Positions 1 through 6,792 are shown, counted from the first letter of the stretch. The stretch: DNA of 8,785 nt from Clostridia bacterium (GCA_017387165.1 JAFOFS010000054.1:1-8785); one strand, 5' to 3'. Program-made: numbers and translations. The notes: generated from the sequence alone by a model not told the origin.

Positions 1-140
1 ACGGCAGGGGAGACAATGTTCTCCGAAGCGATCAGCTCCAGATTGCGGCGCTGACGGCCGAGTTCGCGTTCCATCGCCTCTCCGACGGCGGGATCGACTG
101 CCTTCACAAAGCCGATGGAATCCATCATATTCTCGTACAT
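1..140 (-). CDS. glyA: Serine hydroxymethyltransferase, N-terminal part (runs off left edge)
   Basis: This is the first 46 codons of a leftward gene whose remainder lies outside the window. The translation begins MYENMMDSIGFVKAVDP and reaches RQRRNLELIASENIVSPA at residues 29-46. The segment NLELIASEN(x)VSPAV is a hallmark of the N-terminus of GlyA, a PLP-dependent enzyme that interconverts serine and glycine while loading a one-carbon unit on tetrahydrofolate in the cytoplasm. The ATG at 138-140 is preceded by AAAGGAGTG on the minus strand at ribosome-binding distance, and a SigA-like promoter lies at 180-208, so the start is well supported. The PLP-binding lysine and C-terminal domain cannot be checked here. 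The identification rests on a short but very characteristic motif. Confidence 0.9.
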   Translation of the reverse strand, partial: MYENMMDSIGFVKAVDPAVGEAMERELGRQRRNLELIASENIVSPA

Positions 141-179
141 AATCGGACACTCCTTTTAAAAAGAAAAATATACACTGCT

Positions 180-208
180 ATCATAACCTATTTCCGTTTT
201 TTTCGCAA
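180..208 (-). promoter_or_regulatory. SigA-type promoter for glyA
   Basis: On the minus strand a -35 box TTGCGA (203-208) is followed by a 17-bp spacer and a -10 box TATGAT (180-185). Transcription should start near 173, giving a leader of about 33 nt before the glyA ATG. The match is by eye to the SigA consensus. Confidence 0.7.
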
Positions 209-234
209 GGGGGAAAACGGATTTTCCGAAAAAA

Positions 235-263
235 TTGACAAAAAAGAGGCGAAATGGTAAAAT
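235..263 (+). promoter_or_regulatory. SigA-type promoter for nth, extended -10
   Basis: A perfect -35 box TTGACA (235-240), a 17-bp spacer and a -10 box TAAAAT (258-263) preceded by TGG (255-257, the TGn extended -10 motif) lie just upstream of nth. Only 26 bp separate this -35 box from that of the divergent glyA promoter. The box also settles the nth start: the open frame continues upstream to a TTG at 235, which is part of the -35 element and so cannot be translated from this transcript. Confidence 0.8.
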
Positions 264-288
264 GAATCGGAAACGGAGGGGAAACCGT

Positions 289-921
289 ATGACCAAAAAG
301 CAACGTGCCGTTCTTGCTGTGGAACGGCTGAAACAACTGTATCCCGAGGCGATCTGCTCGCTGAACTATTCCTCGGCGTGGCAACTGCTGGTTGCTACCC
401 GCTTGTCCGCTCAATGCACCGATGCCCGCGTCAATCTGGTGACGCCGGCGCTGTTTGAACGGTATCCGACCATGTACGAAATGGCAAAAGCAGACGTGGA
501 TGAAGTCGGAAAACTCATCTATTCCTGCGGCTTTTATAAGACGAAATCCAAGGATTTGGTGGAACTCAGCCGCCTGCTGGTCGAGCATTACGCCGGCATC
601 ATTCCGGATACGGTGGAGGAACTGACCAAACTGCCGGGCGTCGGTCGCAAAACCGCCAATTTGGTGGTGGGGGACGTGTACGGCAAGCCGGCCGTGGTGA
701 CCGATACCCACTGCATCCGCATCACCAACCGCCTCGGCTTGGCGGAAGGAGAAGTTCCCGTTAAGGTGGAACAGCAGCTGCGTGCGGTGCTGCCACCTGA
801 GGAGAGCAACGATTTTTGTCATCGCTTGGTGTTGTTCGGTCGGGACGTTTGCTCGGCGCGTTCGCCGAAATGTGCGACCTGTCCGTTGCAGGATATCTGC
901 AAAAACAAAGCAAAAAAGTGA
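289..921 (+). CDS. nth: Endonuclease III (DNA glycosylase/AP lyase)
   Basis: This 210-residue protein has the full Nth layout and the family's usual length. The helix-hairpin-helix LPGVGRKTA is at 115-123 and contains the catalytic lysine (K121). The catalytic aspartate is D139 in VVTDTH. The C-terminal [4Fe-4S] loop is complete as C188-x6-C195-x2-C198-x5-C204. Nth excises oxidised pyrimidines and nicks the abasic site in base-excision repair. The start at 289 is chosen because GGAGGGG (275-281) sits 7 bases upstream and the promoter lies at 235-263; the longer frame would be translated from promoter DNA. The gene is monocistronic. Its TGA stop (919-921) lies inside the stem of the terminator shared with the convergent cca gene. 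Confidence 0.96.
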   Translation: MTKKQRAVLAVERLKQLYPEAICSLNYSSAWQLLVATRLSAQCTDARVNLVTPALFERYPTMYEMAKADVDEVGKLIYSCGFYKTKSKDLVELSRLLVEHYAGIIPDTVEELTKLPGVGRKTANLVVGDVYGKPAVVTDTHCIRITNRLGLAEGEVPVKVEQQLRAVLPPEESNDFCHRLVLFGRDVCSARSPKCATCPLQDICKNKAKK

Positions 922-951
922 GTAGCAGCTGCTACTCACTTTTCGTTTTTT
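914..951. terminator. Bidirectional intrinsic terminator shared by nth and cca
   Basis: Positions 914-943 form a perfect 30-bp palindrome centred between 928 and 929 (core GTGAGTAGCAG and its complement). It is flanked by T-runs in both directions: TTTT at 940-943 and TTTTTT at 946-951 on the plus strand, and the complement of A912-917 on the minus strand. Either transcript would fold into a strong hairpin followed by U residues. The stops of nth (919-921) and cca (936-938) occupy mirror-image positions in the two arms. Confidence 0.88.
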
Positions 952-2258
952 GCAAGGTTTATCAAGGCTTCACGGGTATTCTCCACCCGCTTTTCCATAA
1001 CCGCCTCCAGCAGCTTCTCCAGCATGCGCCCGATCGGCGGTCCGGGCGGAATGCCGAGGGCGGCGAGATCGTTTCCGTTGATCGCAAGATCCTTCAGCGT
1101 GAAGCAGGCCTCGTTTTCACAGAGGTTGCGCAACCGCTCACGTATGACCTGATGCTCGTCCAGGCGATAGCGAAGGGAGGGGGCTTGTGCCAGGCAATCG
1201 GCATCTTGCAACTCCAGCAGTTGCAGGCACACTTCCTCACCAAGCACACGCAAACGCTTGAGCAGCAGCCGCTCGTCATCCTCAAACGGCAGGTCGTGGT
1301 GCTTCACCAACAGCAAGATCCGCTCGACCTGCTTGCCGCTGAACCGAAAGCGTCGCAAAACGTCGGTCGCGAGTGCGGTACTTCTGGCGGTATGCTTGTA
1401 AAAATGCCCGATACCGTCTTCCGACATTGTAAAGGTTTCCGCCTTTCCAATATCGTGCAACAGCATCGCCCAGCGGAGCTCGGGAATCGGCTTGATCGCA
1501 GAAACCGCCTTGATTGTGTGGGTAAAAACATCGTAAATATGATAGGGATGATGGTGTTCAAAACCAATCAAGGGGGAGATTTCGGGAATTAAAAACGTCA
1601 CCACATCGGCGTATTCTGTCAGAACGTTTTCGACGTTGCCGCCGCAGAGCAGCTTGGTCATTTCCTCGGTAATACGCTCGGCGGAAACCAGCGCCAGTCG
1701 CTCCTTGTGGCGGCGGATGGCGGCAGCGGTTTGCGGCTCGATCGTAAAGCCGAGAACGGAGGAAAATCGCAACGCGCGTAACAGCCGAAGCGCATCCTCG
1801 GTCAGCCGTTTATCGGGATCTCCGACGCAGCGAATGACGCCGTTTTTCAAATCCTCTTGACCAAAAAACGGGTCAACCACGCCGTTTTGGATATCCAACG
1901 CCATAGCGTTGATCGTAAAGTCGCGCCGTGCCAGATCCTCGGTCAGTGAACGGGTGAAGGTCACCCGATCGGGATGCCGCCCATCGGCGTAATCGCCGTC
2001 TACGCGGTAGGTGGTGATCTCCAGCGGCATACCGTTTTTGAGCACCGTCAGCGTCCCGTGCTGCAGACCGGTCGGAATGGTTCGATCCTCTGCAAAAATC
2101 GCCGCCGTCTGCTCGGGAAGAGCCGAGGTGGTGATATCCCAATCGTGCGGTTGCTTGCCGCGAAGCAGATCGCGAACGCAACCGCCGACCGGATACGCTT
2201 CAAAGCCGGCATTATTCAGTTGTGTGACGGCTTGCCGTACCTCGTCGGGTATCCGCAT
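936..2258 (-). CDS. cca: CCA tRNA nucleotidyltransferase with HD domain
   Basis: This 440-residue class II nucleotidyltransferase adds or repairs the 3'-CCA of tRNAs from CTP and ATP. Visible motifs are GGCVRD at 25-30, the metal-binding pair D39/D41 in HDWDIT, RRDFTINAMA at 111-120, and TEDALR at 153-158 (the ExxR-type base-selection motif). The C-terminal half carries an HD-type phosphohydrolase module: H240 region, LLHDIGK at 266-272, HFYKHT at 285-290 and KHHD at 319-322. This layout is typical of Firmicute CCA enzymes. Whether it adds all of CCA or only A cannot be proven from sequence; the standard full motif set favours CCA addition. The ATG at 2256-2258 follows AGGTGAGG on the minus strand. 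It lies 33 bp downstream of the permease gene with no terminator or promoter seen between, so the two are probably co-transcribed. Confidence 0.95.
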   Translation of the reverse strand: MRIPDEVRQAVTQLNNAGFEAYPVGGCVRDLLRGKQPHDWDITTSALPEQTAAIFAEDRTIPTGLQHGTLTVLKNGMPLEITTYRVDGDYADGRHPDRVTFTRSLTEDLARRDFTINAMALDIQNGVVDPFFGQEDLKNGVIRCVGDPDKRLTEDALRLLRALRFSSVLGFTIEPQTAAAIRRHKERLALVSAERITEEMTKLLCGGNVENVLTEYADVVTFLIPEISPLIGFEHHHPYHIYDVFTHTIKAVSAIKPIPELRWAMLLHDIGKAETFTMSEDGIGHFYKHTARSTALATDVLRRFRFSGKQVERILLLVKHHDLPFEDDERLLLKRLRVLGEEVCLQLLELQDADCLAQAPSLRYRLDEHQVIRERLRNLCENEACFTLKDLAINGNDLAALGIPPGPPIGRMLEKLLEAVMEKRVENTREALINLAKNEK

Positions 2259-2291
2259 AACCTCACCTCGCTTGTAAAGTATATTGCCTTT

Positions 2292-3224
2292 TCAGTTGAA
2301 AACCTGCATCAACCATACCACCAGCGGTATCGTGCCGATCGAAAGCGCTGTTGAGAGGAAAACACCGGCCGAGGTGGTCTCGGCATCGCCGCCGTATTGG
2401 TGGCTGATCATGGTGGAATTGGTCGCAACCGGCATGGCTGCAATGACGACCGCTACGTACAGCATCATCTCGTCGGTCACGAACAGTCGCAGCAGGCAAA
2501 AGACCGCCATCGGGAGCAAAATATTGGTGATCAGGGAGAATGGATAGAGCTTCCATTTGGAAAACACCTGCTTGACCGACATACCGGCGAGTGTTGAACC
2601 GATGATCAGCATACTGGCCGGCGTGATAATCTGCCCCAGCAGGTCCACCGTACCCTCCACAGCTGCAGGGAACGGAATTTGCAACAGATAAATGAGCAAC
2701 GCCGCGACCGCCGCCAGACAGCCGGGATTGAGCAAGATACGCTTGGCGGAGAGCTTGGCTTCTTTTCCGGCGATCAGCCAGATACCAAAGGTATACGCCA
2801 GCAGATTAAACGGCAGCTGGAACAGCATGGCGTAGAACATCGCCTTTTCTCCGAAAACGGCGGAAATCACCGGGAAGCCCATAAAGGCGGCGTTGGTGAA
2901 CACGGTCATATAGCGGTAAGCGCCAACCTGCGACGGCTTGATGCGCAGCAGAAACGGCACCACGAAGCCGCAAACGATGAGGATGGCGTAGACGATCAGC
3001 GTGATGCCGAACAGCCACAGGATCTCACCGGTCGATTTATCGCTTTTGACGTTGATGACGGAGGAGAGCAGCAACGCCGGCATGGTCACGCTCAACACCA
3101 GACGCGAGAATCCGCGCGTCAGTTCATGCGTCAGCACGCCGGCCTTGTTGGCTCCGTAGCCGACCGCCATAATCAGAAACAAAAGGATCAGTTGTTGGAA
3201 AACGGCACCGATATCCACCGTCAT
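2292..3224 (-). CDS. AEC (auxin efflux carrier) family permease
   Basis: This 310-residue, very hydrophobic protein should have about ten membrane segments in two five-helix halves separated by a short polar stretch (about 153-165, GKEAKLSAKR). Family signatures are NAAFMGFPV at 111-119, TPASMLIIGSTL at 201-212, and AAMPVATNS (262-270) followed by GGDAETTSAGVFLSTALS (278-295). AEC members are secondary carriers of the plasma membrane; characterised bacterial ones move dicarboxylates such as malate, but the substrate cannot be read from this sequence. The ATG at 3222-3224 follows AGAGGG on the minus strand and a strong promoter. It is the first gene of a two-gene unit with cca, and is divergent from the pyridoxal kinase gene with closely packed promoters. 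Confidence 0.88.
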   Translation of the reverse strand: MTVDIGAVFQQLILLFLIMAVGYGANKAGVLTHELTRGFSRLVLSVTMPALLLSSVINVKSDKSTGEILWLFGITLIVYAILIVCGFVVPFLLRIKPSQVGAYRYMTVFTNAAFMGFPVISAVFGEKAMFYAMLFQLPFNLLAYTFGIWLIAGKEAKLSAKRILLNPGCLAAVAALLIYLLQIPFPAAVEGTVDLLGQIITPASMLIIGSTLAGMSVKQVFSKWKLYPFSLITNILLPMAVFCLLRLFVTDEMMLYVAVVIAAMPVATNSTMISHQYGGDAETTSAGVFLSTALSIGTIPLVVWLMQVFN

Positions 3225-3256
3225 AAAATCGCCCTCTTTGCGAAAAGTTCGCTATC

Positions 3257-3285
3257 ATTATACGCCTTTTTGCTTCTGTTGTAAA
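3257..3285 (-). promoter_or_regulatory. SigA-type promoter for the permease-cca unit
   Basis: On the minus strand, -35 box TTTACA (3280-3285), 17-bp spacer, and consensus -10 TATAAT (3257-3262). The predicted transcript starts near 3250, about 26 nt before the permease ATG. The -35 box is only 9 bp from the -35 box of the divergent kinase promoter. Confidence 0.8.
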
Positions 3286-3294
3286 GAAAAATAC

Positions 3295-3323
3295 TTGAAT
3301 TGTCTATGGGAATGATGTATAAT
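3295..3323 (+). promoter_or_regulatory. SigA-type promoter for the pyridoxal kinase gene
   Basis: -35 box TTGAAT (3295-3300), 17-bp spacer, and consensus -10 TATAAT (3318-3323). The transcript should start near 3330, leaving a leader of about 27 nt that contains the ribosome binding site at 3340-3350. Confidence 0.8.
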
Positions 3324-3356
3324 GTACCAAGATTTTTGGAGAAAGGGGGAGATCCG

Positions 3357-4187
3357 ATGAAACGCGTAGCGGTGATCAACGACCTGTCCGGCTTGGGACG
3401 GTGCTCATTGACCGCTTCCATACCCGTTCTTTCGGTGATGGGGGTACAGCCGGTGGCGTTGCCGACGGCAGTGCTGACCAACCAGACGGGCTATCCGTCC
3501 TTCACGGTGTCGGATTATCGCCCCGTGATCGACGATTACATCCGCGAGTGGAAGCAAGCCGGCACCTCGTTTGACGGTATCACCTGCGGTTTTATGACGG
3601 GACAAGAGCAGGTCGGCGAGATCGAACGCTTTTTGGATGCGTTCCGAACGCAGGATACGTTCCTGCTTGTAGACCCGATCATGGGGGATAATGGTGAGCG
3701 TTATCCGGGATTTTCTCCGGAGTTATGCGACCGCATCGGTCAACTGGCGCGTACCGCCACGGGAATCACCCCCAATCTGACGGAGGCCTGCTTGTTGCTG
3801 GGCGAGGACTATGCGAAGCTGACTGCCGGTTGTGAGGAAGAGGATTACCTCGACCGCGTGGCGGAGCTTGGTCGCCGCCTATGCGCCGAAGGTCCGCGCT
3901 TTGCGGTCATCACGGGAATTGCTTGGCGTCAAAACGTCGTCAATCTCACAGTGGACGGCGACACCGTTTCTGCGGATATTCACCCCCGTATCGGCGGAAG
4001 CTATTCCGGCACGGGCGACCTGCTGGCGGCGGTGCTGTGCGGCGGTCTGTGCCGCGGTATGACCCCGGCGCAGGCGGTGTCGCTTGCGTCCGACTTCCTG
4101 CAGGCATCGCTGACCGATACGGTTGCGCATCCGACCGATCGCAACGACGGTGTGTTGTTTGAATCCCATCTTTCCATGCTTCTGTAA
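3357..4187 (+). CDS. pdxY: Pyridoxal/pyridoxamine kinase, PdxY type
   Basis: This 276-residue ribokinase-superfamily kinase phosphorylates B6 vitamers with ATP in the cytoplasm, feeding the PLP salvage pathway. The N-terminus has the PdxK/PdxY signature NDLSGLGRCSLTA at 8-20, then PTAVLTNQTGYPSF at 36-49, VDPIMGDNG at 105-113, ITPNLTEA at 137-144, and the anion-hole/catalytic motif SGTGD at 217-221 (catalytic base D221). Length matches PdxY proteins. The start at 3357 follows GAAAGGGGGA (3341-3350). The frame stays open to a TTG-type codon at 3300, but that lies inside the promoter. It is a single-gene unit ending at a strong terminator. The choice between the symbols pdxY and pdxK is a matter of subfamily; kinase activity on B6 vitamers is the firm call, the preferred vitamer is not. 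Confidence 0.93.
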   Translation: MKRVAVINDLSGLGRCSLTASIPVLSVMGVQPVALPTAVLTNQTGYPSFTVSDYRPVIDDYIREWKQAGTSFDGITCGFMTGQEQVGEIERFLDAFRTQDTFLLVDPIMGDNGERYPGFSPELCDRIGQLARTATGITPNLTEACLLLGEDYAKLTAGCEEEDYLDRVAELGRRLCAEGPRFAVITGIAWRQNVVNLTVDGDTVSADIHPRIGGSYSGTGDLLAAVLCGGLCRGMTPAQAVSLASDFLQASLTDTVAHPTDRNDGVLFESHLSMLL

Positions 4188-4192
4188 AAGAC

Positions 4193-4234
4193 AAAACGCG
4201 CTCGTTACCAAACGGTGACGAACGCGTTTTTTTT
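4193..4234 (+). terminator. Intrinsic terminator of the pyridoxal kinase gene
   Basis: A 17-bp stem (4193-4209 with 4214-4230), containing one C-A mismatch and one U-G pair, closes an AAAC loop and runs into eight consecutive T's (4227-4234). It begins 5 bases after the stop codon. Confidence 0.9.
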
Positions 4235-4244
4235 GTTTGCAAGC

Positions 4245-4279
4245 AAAAGAAAAACGGTGTGACCGATCGGTCACACCGT
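4245..4279 (-). terminator. Intrinsic terminator of rpmB
   Basis: Positions 4254-4279 are a perfect 26-bp palindrome (arm ACGGTGTGACCGA). Read on the minus strand it is followed by TTTTT-C-TTTT (complement of 4245-4254). It lies 13 bp beyond the rpmB stop. Unlike the nth/cca pair, the convergent kinase and rpmB genes each have their own hairpin. Confidence 0.88.
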
Positions 4280-4292
4280 ATTCTTCCGGTAA

Positions 4293-4481
4293 TTAGATAG
4301 CACGGGTCACTTTACCCGAGCGCAGGCAACGGGAGCAAGCATAAACACGCTTCGGCGTACCGTTGACGACCGCCTTGACGCGCTTGATGTTCGGCTTCCA
4401 AGTACGGTTGCTGCGTCTGTGAGAGTGAGAGACCTGCATCGAGAATGCAACGCTCTTACCGCAAATATCACATTTTGCCAT
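4293..4481 (-). CDS. rpmB: 50S ribosomal protein L28, zinc-ribbon form
   Basis: This 62-residue protein is a full-length L28 of the large ribosomal subunit. It begins MAKCDICGKS, has the conserved core VSHSHRRSNRTWKPNIKRV at 17-35, and ends with RCLRSGKVTRAI. Four cysteines, C4/C7 and C49/C52, form the two CxxC knuckles of the zinc-binding (C+) version found in many Clostridia; Zn-free paralogs lack them. The start at 4481 is fixed by an excellent AAGGAGGTG on the minus strand, 9 bases upstream of the ATG. The frame stays open to a TTG at 4502, but that extension would translate the ribosome binding site itself. It has its own promoter at 4532-4560 and its own terminator. Confidence 0.96.
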   Translation of the reverse strand: MAKCDICGKSVAFSMQVSHSHRRSNRTWKPNIKRVKAVVNGTPKRVYACSRCLRSGKVTRAI

Positions 4482-4531
4482 GGTGAAGGCACCTCCTTGC
4501 AATCGGACATATCCTAAAAGACTCGCAAGTT

Positions 4532-4560
4532 ATTGTAACAGAAACATCTGCGAAAATCAA
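4532..4560 (-). promoter_or_regulatory. SigA-type promoter for rpmB, extended -10
   Basis: On the minus strand, -35 box TTGATT (4555-4560), 17-bp spacer ending in TGT, and -10 box TACAAT (4532-4537). The TGT directly before the -10 supplies the TGn extension. The leader is only about 44 nt, too short for an elaborate regulatory RNA. I saw no clear Zur-type palindrome near it. Confidence 0.8.
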
Positions 4561-4642
4561 GCGTTTTTTTGAATTTTCTTGGAATATTTTTTCAAAGCGC
4601 ATAAAAAATGCAAAATAGGCGAAAAATCCTTGCGAAATCCTC

Positions 4643-4671
4643 TTGTATATTTCTAAAAAATATATTATAAT
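4643..4671 (+). promoter_or_regulatory. SigA-type promoter for the site-2 protease - scpAB cluster
   Basis: -35 box TTGTAT (4643-4648), 17-bp spacer, and consensus -10 TATAAT (4666-4671) in very AT-rich DNA. The transcript should start near 4678, about 36 nt before the protease ATG. It is probably the main promoter of the cluster through at least ytfJ. A 7-bp direct repeat with an 11-bp period ends one base before the -35 box. Confidence 0.78.
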
Positions 4672-4713
4672 ACTTCGTATACTGACCCATTATGTGCTTT
4701 AAGGTGAAACGAT

Positions 4714-5436
4714 ATGTTGTTGAATTTGTTGCGAAACGCCGGCTCGCTTTCGTGGTGGCTGGTACTCGCGATGTTGATTTCGTATGCGGCGCTGGTTTTT
4801 CTGATGCTGCCGCTGCACGAATGCGCGCATGGCCTGGCGGCGTATTGGCTGGGCGACCGCACCGCCAAATGGCAAGGGCGGCTGACCCTCAATCCGCTGC
4901 GCCATCTCGATCCGATCGGGACGATCCTGCTGGTGCTGTTTGGCTTCGGCTATGCCCGCCCCGTGCCGATCAATCCCTACAATTTCCGCAAAGTCCGCCC
5001 GAAGACCGGAATGGCGATCACCGCGCTGGCAGGGCCGCTGTCCAATCTGCTGATGGCGTGGCTGTCGCTGCTCATCTTCCGTTTGCTGGTGTTGCTCAGC
5101 GGCGGTATGGTTGCCGAGGATGCGATCTATTATCGCGAAGCCGTTCCGTTTTGGATGGAGCTTCTTTATCCGATCTTTGTGGAGGTTTTTGCCGGGATCA
5201 ACATCGGCTTGGCGGTGTTCAACCTCCTGCCGATTCATCCGCTGGACGGCTCCCGTATCTTCGGTGCGTTTCTGCCGGATAAATGGCTGTGGACGCTGGA
5301 ACGCTACAGCCGTTATTTCACCTGGATTTTGATGGCGCTTCTGCTGACCGATGTGCTGGATCGTCCCTTGGCGCTGCTGCGCCATTCCATCGGCGGGCTG
5401 CTCTGCTTGCTGTCCGGCTTGCCGAATCTGTTTTAA
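4714..5436 (+). CDS. M50 (site-2 protease) family intramembrane metalloprotease
   Basis: This 240-residue membrane protein has the S2P active-site elements. The zinc-binding HExxH is HECAH at 35-39 at the end of the first membrane segment (about 14-34), with catalytic E36. The distal motif NLLPIHPLDGSR at 170-181 supplies the third ligand, D178. Between them are LNPLRHLDPIGT (59-70) and AITALAGPLSNLLMAW (101-116), both common in this short subfamily, which has no PDZ or CBS domain. Family members cut proteins within the membrane; the substrate here is unknown. The ATG at 4714 follows AAGGTG (4701-4706). It stands first in a cluster with scpA-scpB, an arrangement typical of Clostridia, and ends 14 bp before scpA. 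Its physical link to chromosome condensation is positional only. Confidence 0.92.
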   Translation: MLLNLLRNAGSLSWWLVLAMLISYAALVFLMLPLHECAHGLAAYWLGDRTAKWQGRLTLNPLRHLDPIGTILLVLFGFGYARPVPINPYNFRKVRPKTGMAITALAGPLSNLLMAWLSLLIFRLLVLLSGGMVAEDAIYYREAVPFWMELLYPIFVEVFAGINIGLAVFNLLPIHPLDGSRIFGAFLPDKWLWTLERYSRYFTWILMALLLTDVLDRPLALLRHSIGGLLCLLSGLPNLF

Positions 5437-5450
5437 GGAGATTTCCCCGT

Positions 5451-6215
5451 ATGGATGCCATTTCCTACAAATTGCCCAACTTCGAAGGACCGCTCGATCT
5501 GCTCCTTCAGCTGGTGCAAAAGAATAAACTGAATATTTATGACATTCCCATTGCGGAGCTGCTGCAGCAGTATATGGACACCATCCATATGATGCAGGCG
5601 GTGGATATGGAGATCGCCAGTGAATTTCTGGATATGGCGGCTCGCCTGGTGTATATCAAATCGACTATGCTGCTGCCCAAGCACGAGGAGACCGAGCAGC
5701 TCAAGCAGCAGCTGTCCGAGGAACTGATCAGCTATCAGCTCTGCAAGGAATGCGCTCGCCTGCTGGCGGCGCGGAACATCGGCGCTGACCTTTTCATCCG
5801 CGAGGCGGAGGAGATCGAACCGGATCAGACCTACCGCCGTGTGCACCCGAAGGAGGTGCTGCTGGATGCGTTGTTGGCCGCTGCCGGTCGCAAGCGTCGG
5901 CAGCTTCCGCCGCCGGAGCAATCCATCCGCAACATCGTCACGCGCAAGATCGTGTCGGTTTCCTCCCGTATCACGGTCGTGTTGCGTAATCTGTACCGGC
6001 GGAAACGTATCCGCTATCAATCCCTTTTTGAACACGCAGAAAGCAAATCCGAGCTGGTCGCCACCTTCCTGGCGCTGCTGGAATTGATTAAGGTCAAGCG
6101 TGTCTGCGTCAGCGGCAGCGGTGCCGAGATGGAGGTCGCGATGACCGGTGACTATCAAGAGGGCGAGGAATACGAAATGGAGGTAACATCGATCGATGGA
6201 GAAGAAACTGTATAA
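5451..6215 (+). CDS. scpA: Segregation and condensation protein A (kleisin)
   Basis: This 254-residue protein is the kleisin subunit that bridges the Smc dimer heads and binds ScpB, organising and segregating the chromosome. The N-terminal Smc-neck-binding region reads FEGPLDLLLQLVQKNKLNIYDIPI at 11-34, the strongest family signature. A helical stretch DMEIASEFLDMAARLVYIKSTMLLP follows at 52-76, then a charged middle (about 77-160), and a C-terminal winged-helix region (about 165-235) containing KSELVATFLALLELIK at 199-214. The start at 5451 follows TAAGGAG, which includes the protease stop codon. The frame remains open upstream to 5283, but that stretch overlaps the protease gene and has no ribosome binding site. 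The last 20 bp overlap scpB, so translation is probably coupled. Confidence 0.95.
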   Translation: MDAISYKLPNFEGPLDLLLQLVQKNKLNIYDIPIAELLQQYMDTIHMMQAVDMEIASEFLDMAARLVYIKSTMLLPKHEETEQLKQQLSEELISYQLCKECARLLAARNIGADLFIREAEEIEPDQTYRRVHPKEVLLDALLAAAGRKRRQLPPPEQSIRNIVTRKIVSVSSRITVVLRNLYRRKRIRYQSLFEHAESKSELVATFLALLELIKVKRVCVSGSGAEMEVAMTGDYQEGEEYEMEVTSIDGEETV

Positions 6216-6792
6216 ATCCGCGATTGAAGCGGTGCTGTTTGCCAGCGGAGAGCCGGTGGAGCTCGAACGGCTGGCAGAGGCCATTGAAATGGAGAAAAAC
6301 ATCACCGAGGCGGTTGCCGATGAACTGATGGAAGAATATCGGAAGCGTGGCGGCGGTATCACGATGGTGAAGCTGGACGGCGCGTATCAGTTTTGCTCGG
6401 CGCGTGACTACGCGTCCTACGTCCGCCGTGCGATGGACCTTCGCCGCAACACGCCGCTGTCGCAGGCGGCCATGGAGGTGCTGGCCATCGTGGCGTATAA
6501 CCAACCGGTCACCCGTTCGCGTATCGAGCAGGTCCGCGGCGTCGATTGCTCCGCCGTTATGCAGACGCTGATGCTCAAGGGTCTGATCGAAGAATGCGGA
6601 CGTCTGGAAATGCCCGGTCGCCCGTTGCTGTACGGCACCACCAAGAATTTCCTGCGTTGCTTCAGTATGGAAACGCTGGAACAGCTTCCCGATCTGCCGG
6701 AGGACGGCACGGTGGCGGAAGAAGACGCGATGCCCGAATATCCCCCCGAGCCGACGCTCGAGGATCTGATCGAAGAAAATAAGGAGGACTAA
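6196..6792 (+). CDS. scpB: Segregation and condensation protein B
   Basis: This 198-residue protein is the second non-SMC subunit of Smc-ScpAB and acts as a dimer on the ScpA linker. It has two winged-helix domains. The first starts at SAIEAVLFASGEPVELERLAEA (8-29). The second holds the family signature AAMEVLAIVAYNQPVTRSRIEQVRGVD at 91-117, then GRPLLYGTTKNFL at 141-153. After about residue 165 comes an acidic, proline-containing tail (PEYPPEPTLEDLIEENKED) that looks disordered. The ATG at 6196 lies inside the end of scpA, and GGAGGT (6179-6184) sits 11 bases upstream within scpA coding sequence. The gene ends 3 bp before ytfJ, whose ribosome binding site lies in its last codons. Confidence 0.95.
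   Translation: MEKKLYKSAIEAVLFASGEPVELERLAEAIEMEKNITEAVADELMEEYRKRGGGITMVKLDGAYQFCSARDYASYVRRAMDLRRNTPLSQAAMEVLAIVAYNQPVTRSRIEQVRGVDCSAVMQTLMLKGLIEECGRLEMPGRPLLYGTTKNFLRCFSMETLEQLPDLPEDGTVAEEDAMPEYPPEPTLEDLIEENKED

Noticed and set aside
235..288. N-terminal extension of nth starting at TTG 235
   Set aside because: The TTG is part of the TTGACA -35 box and the extension spans the -10 box; a good ribosome binding site precedes the ATG at 289.
816..1592. 258-codon plus-strand frame across the nth end and cca
   Set aside because: It begins inside nth and runs antisense to cca, which has all CCA-enzyme motifs. It has no ribosome binding site and also reads through the nth/cca terminator.
4482..4713. 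Riboswitch or ribosomal-protein leader in the rpmB/protease spacer
   Set aside because: Both predicted leaders are under 50 nt and the rest is AT-rich promoter DNA with only short, weak hairpins.
4699..5385. 228-codon minus-strand frame opposite the site-2 protease
   Set aside because: It is a Gln/Arg/His-rich shadow with no ribosome binding site or family motif, while the opposite strand has complete S2P catalytic motifs.
5283..5450. N-terminal extension of scpA overlapping the protease gene
   Set aside because: It has no ribosome binding site, overlaps well-supported coding sequence in another frame, and ScpA homology begins at the ATG at 5451.
5433..6362. 309-codon minus-strand frame opposite scpA
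   Set aside because: It is an antisense shadow of scpA with low-complexity composition and no start signals.
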